Of a stretch of 64,000 bases of DNA, positions 1 to 9,960 are shown in pieces. The position numbers and the translations under genes were made by a program. The DNA is from Aplectana chamaeleonis. Taxonomy: Eukaryota > Nematoda > Chromadorea > Rhabditida > Cosmocercidae. Each line of letters starts with the position of its first letter. Position 1 is the first letter of the stretch. Where the stretch lies: the NCBI GenBank assembly GCA_029168955.1, contig JAPDOI010000173.1, forward strand, positions 1 through 64,000. The letters run 5' to 3'. Below the pieces are notes generated by a model. It made no database searches, was not told where the DNA came from, and saw only the letters and a list, made by a program, of their open reading frames with translations.

Positions 1-210
1 GTACGTCTTGCCACGCCGTCAGTACGCGCATTTTCACGGGGTCGGTACGCACTTTCACGTGGTCGGTACGTCTTGCCACGCCGTCGTACGCATTTTCACG
101 GGGTCGGTACGCATCGCCACGCGGTTGGTACAAATTTCGCGTGTAGGATTGGCCCGCGGTTAGTACGCACTCACGCGTGATAGGCCCGATTTCCCATCAC
201 GCTGTTAGTA
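1..210. repeat. Degenerate 21-bp repeat tract (GTACGC/GGTCG family), left window edge
   Basis: Reading from base 1, the motif GTACGCA followed by TTTCACG and GGTCG recurs every 20-23 bases, with starts near 1, 22, 45, 66, 86, 107 and, after a longer irregular unit, near 163. Most spacings are exactly 21. It fades into unique sequence after about 200 and is cut by the window start, so its true length is unknown. The same motif returns at 4480-5025. On the opposite strand it reads GCGTACCGACC then GTGAAAGT, which resembles one half of the main satellite monomer (GCG, CGGAC, AAAGT in the same order). That kinship is an inference from reading by eye; the 21-bp period is directly visible. Confidence 0.75.
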
Positions 211-1384
211 AAAATTTTTTGAAGACTTGACCGCTATTACTACGTATCTGGCCCCAAAAAAAATTTAAAATAAGCAACAGTTGGGAGTAGGATGGTGCTC
301 CGGGGTAACGCACAAACAACTTGAAACAGCCCAACCTGGCTGGCCTTCCAACTGGAAATGACACGAGCTTTTTCTTAATCAACAACATCTAAAGTCTGGT
401 TCGCTCCAGATGAGTCCGCGCGGAGCAAGCAGAGGAGCGGTTGGTCCTTGACAAAATAAGGATATCTTGGCATGATAAACCTGATACGCCCTACTTCGAC
501 CGGCTCAAAATTGAGGAGCTAGGCCCTGTCAGGAGTTGGACGAAAAATTGTCGTAACCTGCCGTGGCCAACCAGGTGGAAACGCTATGAAGACGCATGGA
601 CGATGGAGGTTGCAAAAGACCCAGTGCGGCCAGCTGGGGCTGGCGCGGTCAACTATGTATGAATTGTGTGGAACGATGTTATGGATATCATTCATTTCTT
701 ATATTCTATCATAGGGACGTTGGTCGGGTCAGCCGCCCCGGGTGTTTTCACCCCCACCTCCATTCATGTCCTCCACGATTGTCGACCGGCTGGCCCAACG
801 CCTATTGGCCAGATTATGACCGAGGCCTTACCAAACCTACCGCGTCTTGCTCAAAATCGCCCCATCCGCGATCTAGCTGGAGAGAGAGTTTGGTTCTGTT
901 AATTTGATGTTTATGAAAGATGACTATATTTAGCGATGGGAGGCCAGCCGCGTTAAGCCTTTTTCTTGCTTACACGTTTTTTCTCGTGAATTTCACTTAT
1001 TTTTACTCCATTGGTGGCCAGATATACACCTTTACGATGAAATCTCCAGAGTAACTTTGCTTTTTATCACGAATGCTTCTTTTAAACATTAATGCTCGTC
1101 ATTCTGATGGGAGCAATGCATACCTGCTGCGTGCGCGTGCTTACCAACCGCTGTCACTTTTTAAACGAAAGTTTCGTATTAGAAGACATTTCACTACAGT
1201 TCCTCTCGCATTTTAAAATCTTCCAATTCTGATCACTTTGCATTTCCTTCTTTGCCTTCTTCCTTATCCTTCTATAAGAAACTCAAGGTGTTCGTGTTGT
1301 GAGATTAGTATCCGTGTGTTTTATTTAATATGAATCCTTGTGGGGATCAGAATGTCCTCGTTGATAGTGTCAGCTGTTGAAATT
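211..1384. other. Intergenic stretch, no supported feature
   Basis: About 1.2 kb of mixed composition with a short A-run at 257-270 and pyrimidine-rich patches near 1240-1275. Open frames here (for example 441-662 and 596-907 plus) are under about 105 codons, overlap each other, show no recognisable domain and have no amino-acid composition bias suggesting selection. I see no tRNA, no clear promoter and no repeat. Confidence 0.5.
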
Positions 1385-1687
1385 GATTGTAAAGTGTGCC
1401 CGAACGAGAATGGCGGCCCACGCGGCCGGCGTGCTTGGCAGGCGGCCGTCGCATGTGCCGTCCTCCGGACGAGTTTTGGATTTCAACGACGGCCGTCCCC
1501 TCTCCCAACGTCTGCATAGCTGATTGATCGGCGCAGTACTTGCGCTGCCAGCCGGTGCCGGCCCCGTTCGTAGTCGATGACGGTGGGGACTTTCGCAGCT
1601 CGTCCGAGGCGGCGAACGCGCCGGCACTGCCTGCCAAGCGCGCTGGCCGCGTGCGCCGCCATTCTCATTCGGACGCACCTTACTGTC
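1385..1687. mobile_element. Foldback / MITE-like inverted repeat with ~89-bp arms
   Basis: The segment 1385-1473 and the reverse complement of 1599-1687 are clearly the same sequence. The best-conserved part is GAGAATGGCGG at 1405 and CTTGGCAGGC at 1434, matched in reverse at 1629-1672 with only a few differences over about 43 bases. Weaker but continuous similarity extends out to GATTGTAAAG / GACAGTAAGG and in to GGACGAG. The loop is about 125 bp and GC-rich. The whole segment is much richer in GC than its surroundings. This architecture is typical of a foldback element or an old MITE. No target-site duplication is obvious, and overlapping open frames on both strands are by-products of the GC-rich arms. 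Confidence 0.65.
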
Positions 1688-1822
1688 GTTATCGTGCTGG
1701 AAATTCTGCTCTGCGATTGCGGCGGGTCGCTGTTTCAGCGCGCAGCACAATTATAATCGTGCTGGGAGAAGGGGTAGTTGTGTCGGGACCCGTTAGTCTA
1801 GCACAATTATCGTCGTGCTGCG
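1684..1822 (+). repeat. Three dispersed copies of a TTATCGTGCTG-type 15-20-bp motif
   Basis: ATCGTGCTGG occurs near 1690, CACAATTATAATCGTGCTGG near 1746 and CACAATTATCGTCGTGCTG near 1801. The spacing is about 55 bp. They lie immediately outside the right arm of the foldback element and may be its subterminal repeats. This is too short and irregular for a stronger call. Confidence 0.4.
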
Positions 1823-2214
1823 TGCTGCAAGCGCGTCTGTCACGCAACTGCGGCTGGGAATTCCACCCCGCCTAACTGACAGTACGAAGTGCTCCAATGT
1901 CTATTTTGCAAGCACAAGCGAATATTCATATTCTTACAGAGGATAAACTCGGTCTTTTTGCAACGAAAATTTTCATTCGAGTCTACGTGAACAGCCATTT
2001 TTGTCGATGAGTTTTGAAAAAGATTCGAAAACATCAAATTTTGGATATTAACACTGTAGATCATTCGTAAGCATGACTACACCAAGAAAAACAAGATGAT
2101 GAAAGGAACAGTATAAGTAAGTAAGGAAAAGACGATCGAGATCAAGAGAAAGAAAGAAGAAAATCCCACTCGCCAAACTCTCCCTCGGCGCGCGGTTGAC
2201 TTTCTTCCACGTGG

Positions 2215-2485
2215 GAAAAATTAAATAAATTAAGAAAAGATAAATAAACGAGTAAATAAATAAATAAATAAATAAATAAAAAGAAGTAAAGAAATAAATA
2301 AAAATGAATGAATAGATAAATGAATGAATTAGTAAATAAATTAATTAAAAAGTAGTTAAATAAATAAGTAAATAAATGCATAATTAAATAAATAATTTAA
2401 TTAATTAATAAAATTAATTAAAAAGTAATTGAAAAAATAAGTAAGCACGTGTATAAATAAAAAAGTAAATAAATAAATAAGTAGT
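2215..2485. repeat. TAAA/TAAAT low-complexity tract
   Basis: A run of TAAA, TAAAT, TTAAT and GAATGAATGA units with occasional interruptions, including a clean (TAAA)n stretch at about 2255-2282. It is strand-asymmetric (A-rich on the plus strand). Such tracts are common in animal intergenic DNA and can be old poly-A tails of retroelements. No retroelement body is recognisable next to it. Confidence 0.8.
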
Positions 2486-2748
2486 TGAAGCGAAGAAAAG
2501 TATCACGCATTAACGAAAAGATAAAACCACGAGTAATGAGAAGAAGTTGTTGGAATTGTAGAGAGTGAGAAGAAAGTGAGGAAGATAGAGAAAAGAAGAG
2601 CAGTACGAGAGATTGGGGCCTATGAAGAAAAACCCCGGCGATTTGAATGAAATCGCCAATTTTTCAGTTGACTGTCTGGGGCACGCCAGTGGGAGACGGG
2701 AGAAAAAGTTGATGGGGTGGCCACTAGCGTGTTCGATAGCAAAGGTGA

Positions 2749-3517
2749 TCAAGGAGAGGTCACCAGAGGTTTTGGAGTGACGAAGAGCTCGTTAAGGGAT
2801 GTCGATTCTGGCCAGTGAAGATCAATCATTTCATTGAATCGTGCGTGATCGTGATCAAGAGTAGCCTTCGCCGTGTTATCAACTTTTGCTAGCATGATCA
2901 GGATATCAATGACAAGTTGCCTAGATATACATGCGCAACAGTAAATTGATAGTTTGTCCACTGCCTGGCTGAAAAAGAACTGGCAAAGGCTGGCGCACGC
3001 GACCGCCGCGCCAGCTGTGGTGAAATTTAAATGTTTTCTCTTGAGGGAAACAAGCCACTGTTTCCCTAAATATAGCTGTTTAATTTTTTCATATTGAGCT
3101 GTATAGTTTAATCCGCTTTGTATAAGCTGCTCTTTGGTTCGATTAGCCAGGTGGTTTGTTTTAAAGTGCGATTTCTGCTTTCCCTCATGAGTTGTAATTG
3201 ATTTAAGAATATTTTTATTCACATTTTGAGAGTCGTCTTTTTCTATTCTTCTAAATTTTTTATTCACGTTTAGCAGTATTTTTCTGTTTATGTCTACTGT
3301 GTGTATATAAATTTAACAAAAATCTAACAGAAAATTCTCTCAGTTCCTGGTTGCAAGCTACTGTAATCATGTTCTTAGAGTTTTTATATCGATTAATAAC
3401 TAGATGCTCGAGAACCTCAATGGCATTCAAATCTTCACACATGAACCGAAATAGCCTCCGAAGTCCTGCCTGCGTATTTTTACATTGGGCGCACCGGGTT
3501 GGTAAGGTTTCTTCGCT
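2749..3517 (-). other. Two overlapping unrecognised open frames, possibly remains of a coding region
   Basis: On the minus strand, one frame is open from 3517 down to a stop at 3260. It has an ATG at 3442 and an upstream stretch containing RCAQCKNTQAG, i.e. a CxxC pair. A second frame is open from about 3306 down to 2749, with no ATG at its start (the nearest start-like codon, at 3267, is GTG). Both are longer than most frames in the flanks and have a mixed, globular-looking composition: lysine-rich around the overlap, hydrophobic toward the end. The frames differ by one register and overlap by about 45 bases, so an intact gene would need a splice or a frameshift. I recognise no domain. They could be exons, a dead transposon gene or chance. 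Confidence 0.2.
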
Positions 3518-3662
3518 TCACATCAGCAGGCTGTACTATAGCACCAACTCCGAAGTAATTTCACCACTGTTCCGCCAAACCGTGACCTCGATTTACAGAT
3601 ATACTGTGTTTCCTCTATTAAAAGTACAACTATCAGAAGAAGATTTAAAATAGAGGCCTTAA

Positions 3663-3878
3663 AATAAGAAGTACACCCCTAATACAAGTACACACCTCCT
3701 TTTCGGTGATCTTCCGGTATCGAGTTCTTGGCAATCCAGATATGTGGCATTAGAGAGAGACCAGATTGCGCGAGATGTCTTTGAATATTTGGAGTGGTTT
3801 GAATATTCTAAGAAAATTATCAGGGCCCAGAAGATTGCTCGTATGGGACAACTTCCCGATGCCACTTCAGCGCAATAA
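3663..3878 (+). other. Unrecognised 71-codon open frame with protein-like composition
   Basis: The plus-strand frame bounded by stops at 3660 and 3876 reads a charged, aromatic-rich sequence that includes RYVALERDQIARDVFEYLEW and then RAQKIARMGQLPD before the stop. The only methionine is near the end, so it would need to be a 3' exon joined to an upstream exon. The alternating acidic, basic and aromatic residues look like a helical protein segment, but I recognise no family. An AG that could serve as a splice acceptor occurs at 3723-3724. The opposite strand is also open here (3659-3865), which weakens the case. Confidence 0.2.
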
Positions 3879-3917
3879 TCAAATAAGGTTCAGGGTTTAA
3901 AATAGATGCTACGGTTA

Positions 3918-3945
3918 GGCCCGGATCATACTACCGTCGCAGCGA
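3918..3945 (+). repeat. Solo copy of the terminus of the 3958-4084 MITE-like element
   Basis: GGCCCGGATCATACT at 3918-3932, followed by a GTCGCAGCG motif, matches the left end of the adjacent element (GGCCGGGATCATACTT) with few differences. It lies 40 bp upstream in the same orientation. It may be a truncated second insertion or a partial tandem duplication of the end. Confidence 0.55.
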
Positions 3946-3957
3946 TGTGTGAGAAAA

Positions 3958-4084
3958 GGCCGGGATCATACTTCCAGCGACGGGCGACGCGACGCAATGC
4001 GTAACAACATCAATATCGACCGAAAATCGATATACTCCATTTGCACTGTCGCTGTCGCTGGTCATAGCAAGTATGATCCCGGCC
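3958..4084. mobile_element. 127-bp MITE-like element with perfect 16-bp terminal inverted repeats
   Basis: GGCCGGGATCATACTT (3958-3973) and its exact reverse complement (4069-4084) bracket a 95-bp interior. Subterminal sequence on both sides carries CCAGCGAC and GCGAC-type repeats (about 3974-3996, and 4049-4061 on the other strand), giving a second, imperfect layer of inversion. The interior is short and non-coding. AAA directly abuts both ends and could be a 3-bp target duplication, but this is uncertain. Size, perfect TIRs and lack of coding capacity fit a non-autonomous DNA transposon. The GCGACGCGACGC subterminal motif recalls cut-and-paste elements of animals, but I cannot assign a superfamily. 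Confidence 0.7.
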
Positions 4085-4470
4085 AAAGAGCAGTTTCGAT
4101 CAATCGCGGCCGATACTAGCGCTTCTGAGGGAACCGATTGCTTGACGGCTCAAAACAGCTTATCCTAAGAAGTGACATGGAACGGCAAACGGCAATGGAA
4201 GTAGGATCTGGTCAGGTTGTGGACTCTCCTAACATACTGTAGTCTGATTGTGTTATCACTCCATTTTTTTAGAAGAAATAACTGAGATTGGTCGGTGGGT
4301 TTTGTTTCCACTCTCACATTTTCATTGCTTCCACAGATGTGATCGTATCGATGAGAAAACACAGACTCACCGATCTATCACAGCTGTTTCGGAAATATGA
4401 GTGATACCACTAACAAACTACTGTATGTTAGGACGAGAATCAGGTCCTTTACATTGCTGTAGATCGCACG
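4085..4470. other. Intergenic stretch, no supported feature
   Basis: Ordinary mixed sequence between the MITE-like element and the start of the GTAC-family repeats. A 65-codon minus-strand frame at 4165-4362 begins with GTG rather than ATG and has no recognisable motif. I see no promoter or RNA gene. Confidence 0.45.
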
Positions 4471-4810
4471 GACTGACCAAACTGACCTCGCCCACCCAGT
4501 TTGACTGTGTACTGAACGCGGGGGGTTTGCGAACTGAATGCGAACACTTGCGCGTACCGACCACGCGCAGACTGACAAACTGATCTTCCTCACCCAGTTT
4601 GCCTGCGTACTGAACGCGGGCGATCGGGTACTGAACGCGAACGATTGCGTACCGACGGTTACCAAACCGACACAGCGACCTCACCGACCAGTTTTCTTGC
4701 GTGCTGAACGCGGGCGGTCGCGTACCGAACGTGAGCACATACGTACTGACCACGTGTGCTCACGTACCGATTTCCGCAACGAAAAGTCATATTTCGTACT
4801 GACCGCGCGC
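4471..4810 (+). repeat. GTACTGAACGCG / GTACCGAC 21-bp family arranged in ~100-bp composite units
   Basis: The motif CGTAC(T/C)GA(A/C)CGCG recurs at about 4519, 4554, 4608, 4629, 4651, 4707, 4728, 4749, 4770 and 4795, often exactly 21 bases apart. A longer composite unit of 90-100 bp, starting with GACTGACCAAACTGA at 4471 and its variants at 4570 and about 4657, each containing CACCCAGTTT or CCGACCAGTTTT, occurs three times. This is the reverse orientation of the tract at 1-210. Open frames across it are repeat by-products. Confidence 0.75.
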
Positions 4811-4836
4811 AAAGATGAATGCTCGCGGTCAGTACG
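4795..4836. repeat. Perfect 13-bp inverted repeat at an orientation switch
   Basis: CGTACTGACCGCG (4795-4807) pairs exactly with CGCGGTCAGTACG (4824-4836) across a 16-base loop. To the left the 21-bp family reads GTACTGACC; to the right it reads GGTCAGTACG. The hairpin is therefore the point where the repeat tract flips strand. Confidence 0.85.
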
Positions 4837-5034
4837 CCTCCATGGAACTTCGCCAGCGGTTAGTACGGAGCTCAGGCGTATCGACCGCGTGCTCTATTTC
4901 GCTTGCGCGGTCAGTACGCGAATAAGCGCGTTCAGCACGAAATGTATTTTTTGCCCGCGGTCAGTACGATAGTGGCACGCGGTCGGTAGGAAACGCGAGT
5001 TTTCGCCCGCGGTCGGTCCACTCCATTGTCTGAG
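4824..5034 (-). repeat. Inverted GGTCAGTACG 21-bp family tract up to the main array
   Basis: CGCGGTCAGTACG, GCGGTTAGTACGG, GCGCGGTCAGTACGCG, CGCGGTCAGTACG, CGCGGTCGGTAGG and CGCGGTCGGTCC follow one another at 4824, 4854, 4897, 4957, 4979 and 5009, some about 21-22 bases apart and others wider. The spacers are variable and the tract ends abruptly at about 5020-5034, where the 42-bp satellite begins with CATGTAAGAGTGCG. Confidence 0.7.
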
Positions 5035-6839
5035 CATGTAAGAGTGCGTCGGACGCCATAGAAAGTGTGAGAGGCCCATGTAAAAATGCGCCGGACGCCA
5101 TATAAAGTGTTTGGGACCCATGTAAGAGTGCGCCGGAAGCCATGGAAAGTGCACTGGACCCATGTAAGAGTGCGCCGGACGCCATATAAAAGTGTGAGAG
5201 ACCCGTGTAAGAGTGCGCCGGACGCCATAAAAAGTGTGCGGGACCCATGTAAGAGTGCGCCAAACGCCATATGAACTGTGCGGGACCCATGTAGGAGGGC
5301 CCCGGACGCCATATTAAATGTGAGGGACCCATGTAAGAGTAAGTCCGACGCCATAAAAATGTGCGGGACCCATGTAAGAGTGCGCCGGACGCCATGGAAA
5401 GTGCACGGGACCCATGTAGGAGTGCGTCGGACGCCATATAAAAGTGTGAGAGACCCGTGTAAGAGTGCGCCGGACGCCATAAAAGTGTGCGGGACCCATG
5501 TAAGAGTGCGCCGAACGCCATATGAACTGTGCGGGACCCATGTAGGAGGGCCCCGGACGCCATATTAAATTTGAGGGACCCATGTTAGAGTAAATCCGAC
5601 GCCATAAAAATGTGCGGGACCCATGTAAGAGTGCGCCGGAGGCCATGGCAAGTGCACGGGACCCATGTAAGAGTGCGCCGGACGCCATATAAAGTGTGAG
5701 GGACCCATGTAAGAGCGCGCCGAACGCCATATAAAGTGTGCGGGACCCATGTAAGAGTGCGCCGAACGCCATATGAAGTGTTCGGGACCCATGTAAGAGT
5801 GCGCCGGACGCCATATAAAGTGTGCGGGACCCATTTGAGAGTGCGACGGACGCCATATAAAGTGTGCGGTACCCATGTAAGAGTGCCCTGGATGCCATAA
5901 AAATGTGCGGGACCCATGAAAGAGTGCGCCGGACGCCATGAAAAGTGCACTGGACCCATGTAAGAGTGCGCCGGACGCCATATAAAGTGTGCGGGACCCA
6001 TGCAAGAGCGCGACGAACGCCATATAAAGTGTGCGGGACCCATGTAAGAGTGCGCCGGACGCCATATGAAGTGTGCAGGACCCATGTAAGAGTGCGCCGA
6101 ACGCCATATTTGAGGACCCATGTAAGAGTGCCTCGGACGCCATAGAAAGTGTGAGAGGCCCATGTAAGAGCGCGCCGGACGCCATATAAAGTGTTTGGGA
6201 CCCATGTAAGAGTGCGCCGGAAGCCATGGAAAGTGCACTGGACCCATGTAAGAGTGCGCCGGACGCCATATAAAGTGTGCGGGACCCATGTAAGAGTGCG
6301 CCGGACGCCATATGAAGTGTGAGGGACCCATGCAAGAGCGCGCCGAACGCCATATAAAGTGTGCGGGACCCATTTCAGAGTGCGCCGGACGCCATATAAA
6401 ATGTACGGGACCCATGTAAGAGTGCGCCGGACGCCATATGAAGTGTGCGGGACCAATGTAAGAGTGCGCCGAACGCCCTATGAAATGTGCGAGACCCATG
6501 TGGGAGTGCGCCGGACGTCATATAAAGTGTGCGGGACCCATGTAAGAGTGCCCCGGACGCCATATTAAATGTGAGGGACCCATGTAAGAGTGCGTCGGAC
6601 GCCATAGAAAGTGTGAGAAGTCCATGTAAAAGTGCGCCGGACGCCATATAAAGTGTTTGGGACCCATGTAAGAGTGCGCCGAACGCCATATGAAGTGTGC
6701 GGGACCCATTTCAGAGTGCGCCGGACGCCATATAAAATGTACGGGACCCATGTAAGAGTGCGCCGGACGCCATATGAAGTGTGCGGGACCAATGTAAGAG
6801 TGCGCCGGACGCCATATGAAGTGTGCGGGACCCATGTAA

Positions 6840-7600
6840 TAGCGCGCCGGACGTCATATAAAGTGTTCGGGACCCATGTAAGAGTGCCCCGGACGCCATA
6901 TAAAGTGTGCGGGACCCATGTACCATGTAAGAGTGCGCCGGACGCCATATGAAGTGTGCGGGACCCATGTAAGAGTGCGCCGAAGGCCATGGAAAGTGCA
7001 CTGGACCCATGTAAGAGTGCGCCGGACGCCATATAAAGTGTGCCGGACCCATGCAAGAGCGCGCCGAACGCCATATAAAGTGTGCGGGACCCATTTCAGA
7101 GTGCGCCGGACGCCATATAAAATGTACGGGACCCATGTAAGAGTGCGCCGGACGCCATATGAAGTGTGCGGGACCAATGTAAGAGTGCGCCGAACGCCAT
7201 ATGAAGTGTGCGGGACCCATGTAAGAGTGCGCCGGACGCCATATAAAGTGTGAGGGACCCATGTAAGAGCGCGCCGAACGCCATATAAAGTGTGCGTCAC
7301 CCATGTAAGAGTGCGCCGAACGCCATATGAAGTGTTCGGGACCCATGTAAGAGTGCGCCGGACGCCATATAAAGTGTGCGGGACCCATTTGAGAGTGCGA
7401 CGGACGCCATATAAAGTGTGCGGTACCCATGTAAGAGTGCCCTGGATGCCATAAAAATGTGCGGGACCCATGAAAGAGTGCGCCGGACGCCATGAAAAGT
7501 GCACTGGACCCATGCAAGAGCGCGCCGAACGCCATATAAAGTGTGCGGGACCCATGTAAGAGTGCGCCGAACGCCATATGAAGTGTGCGGGACCCATTTC
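6840..7600 (+). repeat. Higher-order block, near-identical copy 3,168 bp downstream
   Basis: The order of monomer variants from about 6840 to 7600 (including the TACCATG insertion near 6920, the GGCCATGG monomer, the TTTCAG monomer, the GCGTCACCC monomer and the CCCTGGATGCC monomer) is repeated in the same order at about 10010-10770. The offset stays at 3,168 over most of the block, showing a segmental duplication within the array. Related but shuffled versions recur near 17285-18200 and 26810-27750. Confidence 0.75.
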
Positions 7601-8519
7601 AGAGTGCGCCGGACGCCATATAAAACGTACGGGACCCATGTAAGAGTGCGCCGGACGCCATATGAAGTGTGAGGGACCAATGCAAGAGCGCGCCGAACGC
7701 CATATAAAGTGTGCGGGACCCATGTAAGAGTGCGCCGAACGCCATATGAAGTGTGCGGGACCCATTTCAGAGTGCGCCGGACGCCATATAAAACGTACGG
7801 GACCCATGTAAGAGTGCGCCGGACGCCATATGAAGTGTGAGGGACCAATGCAAGAGCGCGCCGAACGCCATATGAAGTGTGCGGGACCCATGTAATAGCG
7901 CGCCGGACGTCATATAAAGTGTTCGGGACCCATGTAAGAGTGCCCCGGACGCCATATAAAGTGTGCGGGACCCATGTACCATGTAAGAGTGCGCCGGACG
8001 CCATATGAAGTGTGCGGGACCCATGTAAGAGTGCGCCGGAGGCCATGGAAAGTGCACTGGACCCATGTAAGGGTGCGCCGGACGCCATATAAAGTGTGCC
8101 GGACCCATGCAAGAGCGCGCCGAACGCCATATGAAGTGTGCGGGACCAATGTAAGAGTGCGCCGAACGCCATATGAAGTGTGCGGGACCCATGTAAGAGT
8201 GCGCCGGACGCCATATAAAGTGTGAGGGACCCATGTAAGAGCGCGCCGAACGCCATATAAAGTGTGCGTCACCCATGTAAGAGTGCGCCGGAGGCCATGG
8301 AAAGTGCACTGGACCCATGTGGGAGTGCGCCGGACGTCATATAAAGTGTGCGGGACCCATGTAAGAGTGCCCCGGACGCCATATTAAATGTGAGGGACCC
8401 ATGTAAGAGTGCGTCGGACGCCATAGAAAGTGTGAGAAGTCCATGTAAAAGTGCGCCGGACGCCATATAAAGTGTTTGGGACCCATGTAAGAGTGCGCCG
8501 AACGCCATATGAAGTGTGC

Positions 8520-9960
8520 GGGACCCATTTCAGAAGTGCGCCGGACGCCATATAAAATGTACGGGACCCATGTAAGAGTGCGCCGGACGCCATATGAAGT
8601 GTGCGGGACCAATGTAAGAAGTGCGCCGAACGCCGCCGCCATATGAAGTGTGCGGGACCCATGTACAGCGCGCCGGACGTCATATAAAGTGTTCGGGACC
8701 CATGTAAGAGTGCCCCGGACGCCATATAAAGTGTGCGGGACCCATGTACCATGTAAGAGTGCGCCGGACGCCATATGAAGTGTGCGGGACCCATGTAAGA
8801 GTGCGCCGAAGGCCATGGAAAGTGCACTGGACCCATGTAAGAGTGCGCCGGACGCCATATAAAGTGTTTGGGACCCATGTAAGAGTGCGCCGAACGCCAT
8901 ATGAAGTGTGCGGGACCACATGTAAGAGTGCGCCGGACGCCATATGAAGTGTGCGGGACCCATGTAGAGTGCACCGGACGCCATATAAAAAGTGTGCGGA
9001 CCCATGTGAAGAGTGCGCCGGACGCCATGAAAAGTGCAGGGACCCATGTAAGTGCGCCGGACGCCATATAAAGTGTGCAGGACCCATGTGAGAGTGCGCC
9101 GGACGCCATATGAAGTGTGCGGGACCCATTTAAGAGTGCGCCGGACGCCATATAAATGTGCGGGACCCATGTAGAAGTGCGCCGGACGCCATATGAAGTG
9201 TGAGGACCAATGCAGAGCGCGCCGAACGCCATATAAAGTGTGCGGGACCCATGTAAGAGTGCGCCGGACGCCATATAAAGTGTGCGGGACCCATGTAAGA
9301 GTGCGCCGAACGCCATGAAGTGTGCGGGACCCATGTAGAGTGCGCCGGACGCCATATAAAGTGTGCGTCACCCATGTAAGAGTGCGCCGGACGCCATATA
9401 AAGTGTGCGGGACCCATGTAGAGAGTGCGCCGGACGCCATATAAAGTGTGCGGGACCCATGTAAGAGTGCCCCGGACGCCATATAAAATGTGCGGGACCC
9501 ATGTAGAGTGCGCCGGACGCCATAGGAAATGAGCGGGATCCATTTAATAGTGCGCCGGACGTCATATAAAGTGTGCGGCACCCATGTGGAAGTGCGCCGA
9601 ACGCCATATAAAGTGTGCGTCACCCATGTAGAGTGCGCCGGACGCCATATAAAGTGCACTGGACCCATGTGGGAGTGCGCCGGACGTCATATAAAGTGTG
9701 CGGGACCCATGTAGAGTGCCCCGGACGCCATATAAAGTGTGCGGGACCCATGTAAGAGTGCGTCGGACGCCATAGAAAGTGTGCGGGACCCATGTAAAGA
9801 GTGCGCCGGACGCCATATAAAGTGTTTGGGACCCATGTAAGAGTGCGCCGAACGCCATATGAAGTGTGCGGGACCCATTTCAGAGTGCGCCGGACGCCAT
9901 ATAAAATGTGCAGGACCCATGTAGAGTGCGCCGGACGCCATATGAAGTGTGCGGGACCAA
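8520..9960 (+). repeat. Indel-rich segment of the array
   Basis: In this segment many monomers carry one- or two-base losses or gains around the ATGTAAGAG core (CATGTAGAGTG, TTTCAGAAGTG, CATGTGAAGAG, GGACCACATG), whereas most of the array has exact 42-base spacing. Similar shorter patches occur near 10800-10990, 12380-13240, 14710-15090 and 16730-17400. Either these monomers are older and less homogenised, or the consensus sequence is less accurate here. Confidence 0.6.

Noticed and set aside
1347..1875. Overlapping 60-126-codon frames on both strands
   Set aside because: They lie in the GC-rich arms of the foldback element, where stop codons are rare. Opposite-strand frames mirror each other as the palindrome predicts.
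4165..4362. 65-codon minus-strand gene
   Set aside because: It starts with GTG, is short and has no motif.
4501..4972. Plus-strand frame of 144 codons over the GTAC repeats
   Set aside because: It spans the orientation switch and several repeat units. Its composition is dictated by the 21-bp repeats, with no independent support.
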